Below are positions 11,727-22,616 of a stretch of 64,000 nt of DNA, one piece after another; positions within the stretch are counted from its first letter, which is position 1; each line of letters starts with the position of its first letter. The notes below the pieces were generated by a model. That model saw only the letters and a list, made by a program, of their open reading frames with translations, searched no databases and was not told the DNA's origin. Both the position numbers and the translations under genes were made by a program. The stretch spans positions 124,001-188,000 of the forward strand of contig LUGG01000014.1 of NCBI GenBank assembly GCA_001683735.1. The letters are read 5' to 3'. Source of the stretch: Grifola frondosa. Lineage: Eukaryota; Basidiomycota; Agaricomycetes; Polyporales; Grifolaceae.

Positions 11727-12419
11727 AGCGCATCCATCCCATCCGTCTCCTCCGCCAAACTCTTCCCTGACCTGCGGTAGATAGTCGTCGTTAGTGGTAT
11801 GGTACCTGCAGCGCGTCTTGGTACCACCTTCGTAGAAAAGATGACTGGTGTTGGGGTCGTCGTGGTTGCGGCGCTTTTGTTTGTTTTCAAAGAGCTACAG
11901 GACACTGTTTTTGGACTACAGACTCAGTACTACGACGTAAATTGTACACATATAAGCTGTCTTTGGTCATATACTACCGCAGATTTTGAAGGACAATTTT
12001 GTGTATGACGGATGAAACAGCTGCGCGGCGCTTGTGACATATTTATTGTTTGTGTAACAGCGCTCCTAGCTTCATGCTAATTCGTACGCTCAAGCTTCCA
12101 TGCTCACGATGTTTAGGCACAAACGAGCAACAACTCAAGATCTACCCGCGGGGATATGTATGAGTCGATAACACACAGCGCATTAATTGACAAGAAATCA
12201 AGTCCAAGACTAGGGTTAGGGTTGTAATAGACGCGGCGGAGTGCCGGGGAACGGCGGTGGCCGTTTGTGGAGCGGAAGCCGAGGGGCGGGGTCGATCCCA
12301 TGGTCGATCTTGGAATTAACCAACCTGTGTTATCGTGATAAATATTCGTCCAATCTCTCAGTTCAGTGCCTTGGCTCAGCTTCAGCTGTTTTGCCCACGC
12401 GCACTCCCACCCCTTCATC
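11727..12419. other. Intergenic, with telomere-like TTAGGG motif
   Basis: 3'UTR of the repeat protein and promoter of the SSADH-like gene. CTAGGGTTAGGGTTG at about 12210-12224 contains two TTAGGG units (telobox-like, possible Tbf1/Teb1-type site) about 200 bp before the ATG. Otherwise nothing recognised. Confidence 0.45.
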
Positions 12420-15380
12420 ATGACTCTCTCTTCCATACGACTTACACATCTCTCCCTCCGACTACCATCTTCTTCCCTCAAATCCCGCACTCTATTTCGA
12501 CGTTCTCTCGCACTCTACAGGATGGCCAGCACCACCTCTGTGCGTGTGACGGCTGTTGCTCCGCAATGATGGGTATAGTGACTCATTGTCGACTCACACA
12601 TACTTTTGTCGCGCAGTTTGGACTGAAGGACGCGTCGCTCATACGCACGCAAGCCTTCATTGATGGGAAATGGGTCGACGCGAAGGAGGGCGGCAAGATT
12701 ACTGTAACCAGTGCGTTTCACCTCCTTCTGAACGCCATATTGCTCAGTGCGGTCACCAGACCCTGCTACCACCGAGGAGCTCGGTACTGTCCCTGAGATG
12801 GGTCTGCCCGAGACGAAGGAGGCAATTGATGCTGCCTCGAAAGCATTCAAGACCTGGAGCAAGACAACCGCAAAGGTACGCGAACTATCGAGCGTGACTT
12901 GACCTCGGTTACGTAGTCAGCACCTCCATGCTCCCTGTGATGTCTCTCAATAATCGTATGCGTCGGTGCACGCTACATGAGGCAGTACGACTTGTCCCAT
13001 GGGGGGTCACCTGGTTCAACGCAGATGACGTCTTAAACGGCGCTCGGCTATCTCTGCCGGCTCTTGTCATGTAGCGCCGATCCTAAATTGTCTGGAACTT
13101 GAGTTTTTGAAAGATTTCCGACGGGAGCTTCGCATAGCGATCATATGCAACGCCATTTCCCCTTTAACCTGCTTATACTAATCGATTTCTCGGTCATGCG
13201 CCAATAGCAACGGCATGACATTCTGCTCAAGTTCTACGCATTGGTGCAGGAGCACCAGGAAGATCTTGCGCGCATCATCGTGAGCTCTTCATTCCTGCCT
13301 TTGCTTAGGTGTTTCCTTACGAAACACCAAATTTAGACTCTTGAGAACGGTAAGCCTCTAGCGGAGGCTAAGGTGAGTTGTGCATGGTTCCCTACAAGTA
13401 TCACACTAGAGCTGATACCGGATCCAGGGGGAGAACGCGTATAGTGCATCGTTCCTCGAGGTGTGTCTCGTCTGTCTCTCATAGACATTAGTTTATAATC
13501 GCATTTCGTAATAGTGGTTCGGTAAGCCATCTCTCTGAACGTGTATTACATCCGCTAACTCTATCCGCAGCGGAGGAGGCTGTCAGGACATACGGCGGTG
13601 CGTATTTCGGCCGAAGGCCATGTCGCCTGATGTTAAATTTGTCACAGAGGTCATCCCTTCGCCTTTCCCGCACATTCGCAATGTCGTCATTAAACAACCC
13701 ATCGGTGCGCTATTAGCTGCTTCTTCGTTATGATGACTAACGCTTGCACAACCAGGCGTCGTGTGCGTTTCCCAACGGTGCTTGATCCTGCAGCACAATT
13801 ACTGACATTTTCACATGCAGCTCTATCCTTACACCAGGAACTTCCCCTCAGCCATGATCACGCGCAAGCTCGGCCCGCACTTGCAGCGGGCTGTACAGCA
13901 GTGATCAAGCCGCCGCCCGAGACACCTTTCACGTGCCTCGCCCTCGTCGAGCTCGCGACGCGCGCCGGTGTCCCCCCTGGCGTCATCAACGTAGTCACGA
14001 CGCAGGCGAATGTTGCGGAGGTTGGCCGCGAGATGTGCGAGAACCCCGTGGTCAAGAAGGTATCATTCACGGGCAGTACAGGCGTGGCGAAGCTCCTGTA
14101 CGGGATGGCTGCGTCGACGTTGAAAAAGTGCGTTTTGTCGGAAGGGTTCCGGATGCTGGGGCTGATATTTTTCGATATACGATAGGGTATCGCTTGAGGC
14201 TGGAGGAAATGCTCCCTTTATCGTGTTCGACGATGCTGACGTCGACGCGGCAGTTGAAGGTAAGCTGGAGCCTTGAATTTTAACGTGGCACTTGATCACA
14301 GAATTTGCCTTGCAGGCGCTCTTGCATGCAAATTCCGCGGAAGCGGCCAGACCTGTGTTTGCGCGAACCGAATATACGTGCAGTCATCTGTGTACGCCGA
14401 CTTTGCGTCGCGCCTTGCCGAAAAGGTGTCCGCATTCAAAGTCGGTAACGGGCTTGATAAGGATACGTGCGTGACTCCATAGATGCCCCATATCCTTCAC
14501 TAATGGCGTCGACAGCACTCACGGGCCTCTGATCCATGAGCGGGCTCTCGAAAAGGTACAGCGGCACGTCGACGACGCTGTCGCCAAAGGCGCGCAGCTC
14601 CTCCTCGGCGGCAAGCGCCTCCCCGGCGCAGGCTCATTCTTCGCCCCCACTGTGCTGTCGGACGTACCCGCAAGCGCACAGGTGCTCAACGAGGAGACGT
14701 TCGGCCCTCTCGCTGCGCTCACGCGCTTCGAGACCGAGGAGGAGGTGCTTCGCCTCGCTAATAACACGAACGTCGGGCTCGCGGGATACTTCTTCTCGCG
14801 CGATGTCGGGCTGTGTGGCGCGTTGCTGAGGCCCTTGAGGTGGGCATGGTCGGAACGAACACGGGCCACATCAGCCAGGCGGTCATTCCGTTTGGTGGGT
14901 CAAGGAGAGCGGGCTGGGTGAGTTTTCGTTTCAAATGTCCCTTCAAAAATTTCGGCGCTTTTGGGGTGTACTTGGATGGGCGCTTCTTGTCTTGGGTTGT
15001 TGACGGAAGATGCCGTCCAAGTGTTTCGTGATCGTGTGCTCAGGGGCGTCGTCGCTCTCTCAGTCTTCGTAGACTCCTTTGAAAACGCTTGAGCATGATT
15101 AATTCCGCGCTATCGTTTCTAACGGGTTCTATGAGTGTGGACGGATAAGAGCGCCCGCGAAACTGTATGTGGCTGTCTAGAATAGCGCTATGGTTTTCCT
15201 TCATTGTTACTCCGAAGGCGGGAAGGTCGAGTGCCCCGGTGGTGATGCATTATGAGACGTTTGAGCGTCGGATATCAGGACGGGCGCTGATGATGTCTGA
15301 TCGTGTCCGCAGGTCGCGAAGGAAGCCATGGCATCGAGGAGTATATGAACACAAAGTTCATCGCGTTTGGTGGACTTTGA
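12420..15380 (+). CDS. Succinate-semialdehyde dehydrogenase-like ALDH, frame-broken as given
   Basis: NAD(P)-dependent aldehyde dehydrogenase of the SSADH group, which oxidises succinate semialdehyde to succinate in the GABA shunt. A presequence rich in S, L and R ([15 protein letters not shown]) suggests mitochondria. About 15 exons: 12420..12539, 12617..12710, 12760..12875, 13208..13279, 13337..13372, 13428..13460, 13515..13521 (7 nt), 13571..13597, 13648..13704, 13756..13766 (11 nt), 13821..14127, 14186..14259, 14316..14466, 14516..14917, 15313..15380. Motifs seen: [29 protein letters not shown], catalytic [19 protein letters not shown] and the terminus [15 protein letters not shown]. Single-base losses near 13835, 13875, 14812 and 14896 break the frame; the expected PWNF tryptophan is lost at the first. 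Either consensus errors or an early pseudogene. Confidence 0.8.
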
Positions 15381-16847
15381 GTGGACGACAAAGATAACTA
15401 GGGCGAAGGCGCCTTCGAAGTGTGCTGTGGCTTCGTCGTCTATGTGGCTGTGGGTCAAGATGTGGTTGTGTACAATCTATCACAGATGTTGGAGTTCAGC
15501 GAAGCAAAGATCGTAGTCGAGAAATTGTATCTGTATGCGCGCTTATTCAAATATATTCCTGTTGCACCGTTGGTAATCTTCCGGCATTCTGGATATCGGA
15601 AGCTTTAGAGCGCTGGTAGGGAACATGTCTGCCCCGGAAAGAAGCACACGTACACGTCCATGGTTCTCGGACGTGTTAAAGGTTGGCTAAAGGCTATGCA
15701 AGCATCGAGACCTGAGGAGACGCCTACTACGAAGAGTAGGACTTTGTGTGCCTGTACTAGTGTAGCCGTTGGGATCCATGAAAACTTTATGCTTTAATAT
15801 TAGTCTTGATTGAATGACTACAGAAGACGCACCGCATGAGAAGTGTCAGGATTGAAGTTTGAAACGGGGTCGAAAATCCCACTATACGCCTAGACTGATA
15901 ATGGAATGTGCCGCGACGATCAACGCAGGCCGCGACCCAATCGGTGTCCCCCAGCACAGATGACTTGTTTCCGGAGCATGAAGGGATTACTGGCCCCACA
16001 GACTCTTCTGAGTTCGAACCTTGAGGAGGCGACCTAGATTTATCAAGGGTTGGTGACCTAGAAACCTGTAGAAGTTGGTCGTATATGCATGGCCTTGGTG
16101 GTCCTTGTTGGCGTTCCGCAGTAGCAGACTCTGATTTGGCATGCTATGGGCAGCATCGAAGGTCTTCTGTGTTATGCGTTTGCGAGAGGCGGCACCCCGA
16201 ATACCCAATTGGAAACTTGGAAAGACAAGGATCATAGTGATATTGGACCTTTTCTACATGGCAGCACAATGGCGGTAGGTGGCGTCTCCGGGCCAACAGA
16301 AACAATGCACAGGCATGAGAGTTCCTTCGACGCCACAATGCTGCGTAAACAAGTACTCACGACTTTGGCAGGAGCCTTAGAAACTTGTTTCCTTACAGAG
16401 CCAGAGGAGATACGCTGAGCTGATCTGACCTACCGCGCGGTCATGCAGCTTGTATGGACTACTTGGTAGCGAATGTCCTCGCATATATCTACTTCTACCG
16501 ACATTGCACTATCAATGTGGGTACAGCGGATTGAGTAAAGATAACACTTGCCTTTTCAGTACGTCTTGAGGGACCTGCGGCGCTCTTGATCCCGATGCAA
16601 ACAATGGTCCGTCATCATTGACGGACGCGATAACAGTGATGTGTCAAATACTGGGAAACCACAATGCGTTGCGGTGGACACACGCTCCACGTCTTAACGA
16701 ACTGGCCATTGCCAATGCCTTTCAGAGCCGCATCGACGCATATGAAACAAGGAGTCAGTTGTGAAATATACGCGTCGTGTCGACTACACGTCGCGTCGGT
16801 CGGCAATGTTGTCCACGCCATGTGCAGGAGAGGCTCAAGTCAAGGGC
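15381..16847. other. Gene-poor stretch
   Basis: About 1.5 kb downstream of the SSADH-like gene. Several open frames of 60-90 codons show no signature, no intron pattern and no recognisable domain. Possible relics of transposons, but not supported by clear ends. Confidence 0.4.
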
Positions 16848-16855
16848 GTCGCCGG

Positions 16856-17417
16856 TAGTGTTGTGCCGGCCCGGCTTCTTGCGGCTTGGGCTTTGGAAGA
16901 TGATAGGCTGGGCCACAGGCTGTCAACAGCCAAAGCCGGGGCTTGGCTTTGGCTCAAGCCCCGGCTTTTAGCATTGTATGTATCTGCAGAGGGGGGACTT
17001 GAAAAGAGTCTATATTAGTAGAATCAATGTCTGTGTAGGAATACCAACATTTCATGAGCAAGATTTCGTGGAAAATGAGAGAGCAGTCGTTCGAATTTGG
17101 AACCATCAGTTTGATGTAGATCCCAAATAGGAAGGCTAACGGTTAAATTGGGCACCACGGGACGCAATCTGCGAGTTTATGTAATTTCGCCCTAAATTTG
17201 GGCGACGCTTCGTTGTTGTCGGTATAAGTGAAGTAAATAACTAAAATCTTCAGCATACCTTGTGCACCTCGAAAGCCCCAGCCTGGCTTTGGCCGGTCTG
17301 ACCCTCAAGCCGGGCCACAAGCCATAGTAAGCCGTGTGCATGACCCGGCTTGTCTTGACCTATATCCGGCTCGGCTTGGCCGGCATACGGCCTGAGGCCG
17401 GGCTAAGCACAACACTA
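16856..17417. mobile_element. Candidate non-autonomous hAT-like element (562 bp)
   Basis: Perfect 11-bp terminal inverted repeats TAGTGTTGTGC (16856..16866) and GCACAACACTA (17407..17417). Just inside both ends lie GC-rich subterminal blocks built from GGCTTGGC, GCCGGGC and AAGCCGGG variants in both orientations, typical of hAT transposase-binding regions; one block folds on itself near 16930-16970. Flanking octamers GTCGCCGG (16848..16855) and GGCGTCGG (17418..17425) match at 6 of 8 positions, as expected for an old 8-bp target-site duplication. There is no coding capacity. The TAGTG start fits the hAT consensus, and a second element with the same TAGTGTTG terminus lies at 55098. Confidence 0.7.
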
Positions 17418-17425
17418 GGCGTCGG

Positions 17426-18105
17426 TAAAAGTGGTACACGTCGCGACGGGCGGCGATACAGCGCCAAAGAATGAACGAAATACGCGCTCTGGGACTCATT
17501 ATCCATTTTCGTCGGGGGTAGTAGGCGCGATGATCAATGAATGATGGGAGCTGTGTGGTCCTCCTTTGCACAGGCAAGAGGTTGCCACCGCAGCCGTAAA
17601 TGCTTGAATGTGGAAGCAGATACAGGCGAGTTCTACACTTGGTGCTGCTGGTTCACTAACTTGGCAAGCACAGAGTGGTTAATGAATAGCTCGAGTATGG
17701 CGGGAGAGCACACACAGTTTCAGCAAATTGACTTATGTTTGTTCTGACAGAGTATGCAGCCAGGTCCTGTCACGATGGTGATCACTGCATCCCAGCTATA
17801 AAGTGAGCGCGTCCATTCCCGCTGCTGTGCAAATTTCTGCTCTCTTCCCCGGCTCCCGTCTAGATAGCATCGCCCACCGTCGGTCAATTTAGAGCAGCGT
17901 ACCACACCGACCGTCTAAGTATATCGCTGGCTCTGAGCCTCGGTACCGCAAAGTCGAGCAGTGTCATCCTCTTTGGAATTCATATAAAAGTGCGCAATCA
18001 TTGTCTAACATTCTATCATCTGCTCACACGTAAACTTGGTGATCCTCCAACAGTCTCATCGCCTACTCACCCATACCCCTCGACTGAACAGGCTTCTCCT
18101 TACAG
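17426..18105. other. Intergenic / promoter of DUF6699-like gene
   Basis: No coding signal. A TATA box (TATAAAAG, 17983..17990) lies before the DUF6699-like gene, but no ATG follows until well inside the conserved reading frame. See that gene. Confidence 0.5.
17983..17990 (+). promoter_or_regulatory. TATA box upstream of DUF6699-like gene
   Basis: TATAAAAG about 120 bp before the first exon block with conserved coding sequence. Good consensus; a start site near 18010-18020 is expected. Confidence 0.5.
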
Positions 18106-19015
18106 TACTACTACCCAACGCCCTACCTATACCCCTACTATCAGCAGCCATACATCTCGCCGTTCATCCCGCCTATCGCGCTTTCACACTCTCCACGGAC
18201 TGAGGAACGTCGTGTGCGCTTCGAGGACGATGAGGATGCGTTCCGCAACCGACGACCACCATCCTGGCACGCAGGCATGCCCGGGATGGCGCCTGCTCCC
18301 GGTGCGCTGCCTTTCCCATCACCCACAATGATGTACGCCCCGCTCCCCCATATGGTCAACCTCGCTCCCGTGCCTCCCCAGGATTACATGCGCGCCCGTC
18401 GGCGGTCAGACTCCTACCTTCCACAGCCCGCATGGGTGGCCTTTCCTGTTCAGCCCATGGCCTACCGGAACCCCTCCCCCCAGTTGCATCCCCTCCTCGA
18501 TGGCGAGACCGCAGGGGGTCCACTCCTTCTCTTCGACATCTCCCTGAGCAAGTTCAACCCGCAAACGCCTCACGCGCGCGAGTGCGAGCTCGGGGACGCC
18601 GCTCACGCGCGACGAGCTCATGCAGCCGCGACACATCCGGGCATCCACCATATGGCCATCACCTGCGACGCGATTCCCGACTGGCCGATCACGCTCGAGC
18701 CCCACTCGACCGCACGCGAGCGCTCCCGGGAGCGTTCGCCGTTCCTGAACGTCACGGCTGCCACTGCGGAGACCGCGCCGATCACCGTGTACGACGTGCT
18801 TATGGCGATACATCGGCACCTGCAACGGCAAATCTCGCATGTCGACTGGGCGCGGCTCGGCTCAAGCGACGCTACAGCGGCCTCCGCGCGCGTACACGCG
18901 TCGCTGCCGGACGTACCCCTCGGCTGACGCGTTCGAGGCCAGCCAAGGAGTGCGTAGGGTAGACTACTTGCATGAGCGCTTCATGTTCGCGGGCTTGTGC
19001 GTTCAGGGGCAATAA
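18106..19015 (+). pseudogene. DUF6699-like protein gene, frame-broken and lacking a clear start
   Basis: Resembles the Agaricomycete DUF6699 family, proteins of unknown function with a Tyr/Pro-rich head and a C-terminal domain of about 130 residues. Coding sequence begins after an acceptor at 18105 (QYYYPTPYLYPYYQQ), then VRFEDDEDAFRNR, a Pro-rich linker, HPLLDG, FDISLSKFNPQTP, HMAITCDAIPDWPITL, the helix ITVYDVLMAIHRHLQ with HVDWARL, and finally GVRRVDYLHERFMFAG. The frame must shift three times: an extra G at 18592..18595, a missing G near 18627, and one base in the GC run 18884..18892. No ATG precedes the conserved head. Sequence error cannot be excluded, but the missing start favours a decayed copy. 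Confidence 0.6.
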
Positions 19016-20804
19016 CTTTGAAAGGTTGAAGCTAGTCGTGGGGCCACCGCGGTGAGTGAGAGAACTGGTGGCTGATGGCTGGTGGCTGGTCTGGTGACTG
19101 AGTGACTCACTTTGATGTACTCCTTCACTCCTGCGCGATAAAACGGACGCGCTGTATGTTAGGACTATCTCTTGAGCTTCTGTCTTGGTTTTTCTCCTAG
19201 TTCTCTGGTTGCTGCGCCACTGTCTTGTCATTGTGCCTATGAAACGCTCTATGTGTCCTCGTCCTTCGGCTGTACGCTGTCCTTGTTATTGTCTCTGCCA
19301 CGTCTGTGGGCCACGTCGCTCTTTGCCACACGCTACCCTACGCTATCTTGCCTAACTTATCACCCTAATATCCCTTTACGCCCACATGATACACGTCACG
19401 AATTATGACTTCGCACGCTGTAGACACTTGTTACAGTTGTACACATACTGGAAATACAAATAATAGCTCCGGATACCTGTACGCTCGGGTGCTTGGTGAG
19501 CCTAAAAGAGCGTGCTCGCGCGAGTGCTTTGTCCCGTCTCTCATTGTGCTGCGCCTTGTCCGCCAGGCACCCGAATAACCTGCGCTGGCTGATGTCGCTG
19601 CGACGCAGGCATGACGGGTAGCATGGTTACATAAGTACCCTAGTCTTGCGTGCGTTACCGGACGACCTGTGTGCTCCGTTGTAATGACCACTCTGAATGG
19701 GACTTCCCTTGAACCTATCTCTGTACCTGTGCGCGCAGCTGGGTGTGTTGGTGCCGACATGCATGGAACATCGGTCGCTGAAGCTTGAACTCGGAGTCAA
19801 AGTACCCGCGGAGGAAGTGAGAACCAAACAACGTCATCCCAGCTTCTCGAAACCATTTTAGAGCATTCGACGGGGAATATCAGTGCTATCGCAAGCGCGC
19901 GAGTCTATAAGGAGATGTATCACAGCTGTGCCGTTCCCACAGATGCGATGCGTTCGGAGGAGGCGCTGCGAGAACTGCTTCTTCGTATTGAACTCAAAAC
20001 TTCATGCATCATGCATGGAGAGCTTGATGATGCATACGACTGTCGACTGGAAATGCTGTGAAATGGGAGGCTCGGTCTGCACGGAGTTTCAGTGCTCTTC
20101 TTATCTATACTTGCGCAAATATGTGAAAAAATTGGCGTATTGGGACGGGGAACAGACGGTCGATCTTGCAGCATCCTTTGTATGCAATTGTCGTATGCAG
20201 ATGGGAATAGACATAGAATCTAGCCATGGTTACTGCAGCTGTGGGCTCAATATTGTTTGTGGTTAAAAAAGAGCAGGAGTTGATACCTTCCGTTTATAGA
20301 ATGTTTACATAATCGGCGGTCTGATCACATCTGAAACGAATCTATTATCTTTTGGCCTCGAAGCTCTGCCACACACTGCCAGCCATGGCTGCCAGCTGCT
20401 GCCAGCACGGAAATCAACGCTCGAAATATTGTCTAAGCGACTTCGGGTGGTCGTTAAGTGACACCCTGCCCGCTTCACAATTGATGTTGGAGTCCTGCCT
20501 GAGGATGCGCAACAGAGTACATCTTTATGATCACGATAAGTCTCTGATTATTCTATCGACTCATCAGCGTCGTGAGAGCTGATTGGGTAGGATCATGTTT
20601 TGTTATTTAGGTGCTAATAGCTTCAGGCGTGATGAATTACGTTGATCTTATTGCCGACCGAGATTCCGTGAATACCGTGCATTAGCAAACGCTCGCTTAG
20701 TTGGGTTTGTTCCTGCTCTGAGAGCGGACGCAGAGCAGTCCTACTTTTTTTCCTCCTGTGTGCCCAGCTCGCATACATTCTATTCCGCTCGCTTGACATA
20801 AAGC
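19016..20804. other. Gene-poor stretch
   Basis: About 1.8 kb. Begins with the DUF6699 3' region, including a short low-complexity GGCTGGTGGCTGG run near 19070. Open frames of 60-127 codons lack any recognisable signature. Confidence 0.4.
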
Positions 20805-21990
20805 ATGGCTTTCTTTAATGATACCGCTCTCATCGTCGACGATACGGATCCTAGGATCGCTTATTCCTCAGGATGGGAGCTTACGACCTCGAGTAGCGAG
20901 TACAATCTCACCAAACATGGTGCGCGTTCTGCTGGCGTAACTGCGACATTCAACTTCACAGGTAAGACCTTTTCAAATTTCGTTTGTGTTATCGATACCA
21001 TTTACGGACTTCTAGGAACCGGCGTGGAGGTGTATAGTGCGATTGGCTCAATCGATGTTTACGGACAACCAGTGACGGAATACACTGTTGATGACACTGT
21101 CATGGGCACCTACGATGCACCCGTAATTGCTCCAGGATACTACGAAAGTAAAATCATGGTCTTCCGTTCTCCACTACTTTCTGCTGCCGACCATAAACTC
21201 GTGATCACCAACATCAATGGCACCTATCCAAGTGAATTTTGGCTCGATTATATCCTCTATACGCCATCGCAGTCATCAACGACATCCTCCTCCACGACTT
21301 CTACATCGTCAACATCCGATTCTTCCAGTTCTACAAGTGCGTAACGTCATCTTTCCCTCTCTCTCCTCAGCTCATTTGTCCAAATTTCTGTATGGTGCAA
21401 TTTAGGTTCCGTCTCTTCGATCGCTTCGCCTTCTACTACATCCACAATTGCGGTTGCGACACCACCAGTAGGGGCAATAATAGGAGGCGTAACCGGGGGA
21501 GTAGGAGTGGCTTTTATCGCACTGGTCATTTTCGCCTACTTGTTCGTGCGCAATCGGCGCCGCAGAACGCAGTACACTCCTTTCGTGCCTGGTGCGTGTG
21601 ACTATCTTGCCTCGATACTTAAGTTCCCGACATGAAGCTTTGAATCATGTAGATCTACAACCATATATGGAATGGCAGAGCGATGGCGATGGACCTCCAT
21701 CTTCGACTCCTATCACATCAGCGATGGGCGCCGCCCCACCCCCAACTACTCCATCGAGCGCGTCTGTTGTACCATATCCAGTATCCGACACGCCCCCGTC
21801 GACAGCACAGTCACCAGGGTTACCTGCAGCCTCGAGCACATCGAGCCCGAGTAAAGGGTCTGCCTCTAGCGCGGCCTTGCAGCCACCGGTGCAGCAGGTG
21901 GCAGAGACACCTTTGGTTACCATCCAGCACAGCGACTCGGGGGTGCGCGGAGGCATCCTGGAGATGCCCCCTATATATTCCAGAGATTGA
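20805..21990 (+). CDS. Single-pass membrane protein, tandem paralogue 1
   Basis: Member of a large Agaricomycete family of surface or secretory-pathway membrane proteins of unknown role. Model: 20805..20961, 21016..21336, 21406..21591, 21653..21990; 333 aa, frame intact, all introns in phase 1. Order: beta-rich lumenal domain with FNDTALIVDD, HGARSAGVTATFNFTG, GSIDVYGQPV and HKLVITNINGTYPSEFWLDY; a Ser/Thr-rich stalk; one transmembrane helix (about residues 180-205, after a Gly-rich entry) followed by RNRRRR; and a disordered Pro/Ser tail ending DSGVRGGILEMPPIYSRD. There is no obvious N-terminal signal peptide, so it may be a type III protein. The next gene is its tandem duplicate. Confidence 0.82.
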
Positions 21991-22616
21991 GTATCTTTTA
22001 ATTCTAGGCTACTCTCATCTTCCACACACTTCAAACGCACGATCATTGGTGTTATTTCAGCCTTCCTTGAAGCTCGCCATTCTGTCCGGGGATTGACATT
22101 GACTTTAAGGCGTCCGGCGGTGGAAACCTGCCGGATTTGCGCCCATCAATTCTTGTTGTGCGACGCGCCCGCGCATCTTTGCCGGCTACACCGATCAAAA
22201 TTTTGTATTTTCGATCATCGACGCTGCATGATCATGATTATCAGCAAGACCCATAGATCTTCTCCTTCCGGGGTCTTACTTGGCAGTGAATCGCTTTTAT
22301 TGCGACGCATTTCTCGACCAGCATCGCTCGAGCGAGGCTTTGTTGTGTATCGGATATCACCTCCTAACCATTTACGTATCTCCAGGCACAAAGGCGTACT
22401 GAGATGGGCCAAGGACGCAACATCACCGCTGTCAAATTTTGGTTGTGACATAAAGCCACTAGCACCTTGGTACCGAGGCAAGCGTGATGATGTTCGACTC
22501 GAGCCCCCGTCTCTTATAAAAGGCATGGTAACATCCGCGAACCTTCTTCAAACCCTCCTCCCCAAAGGCGCGGTGTTTTGCTGGTTGGAACCTGCCCAGC
22601 TGTGCTGGCCGTAGCG
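21991..22616 (+). other. Intergenic between tandem paralogues, with TATA box
   Basis: Holds the 3'UTR of paralogue 1 and promoter of paralogue 2. TATAAAAG at 22515..22522 lies about 100 bp before the ATG at 22617. A 173-codon open frame over this interval has no signature and is probably chance. Confidence 0.55.

Noticed and set aside
10541..11905. 454-codon open frame on the minus strand with Val/Glu/Asp-rich repeats
   Set aside because: It is the mirror of the Ser/Thr-rich plus-strand gene, which has a TATA box, signal peptide and intron. The antisense frame starts and ends in flanking DNA and has no signature.
12420..15380. Calling the SSADH-like gene a certain pseudogene
   Set aside because: All indels are single bases, the catalytic Cys motif and all splice sites are intact, and similar slips affect RRN3 and lipin, so sequence error is not excluded.
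19883..20266. 127-codon frame in the 19-20.8 kb gap
   Set aside because: Cys-rich translation has no recognisable spacing or signal peptide, and codon use differs from neighbouring genes.
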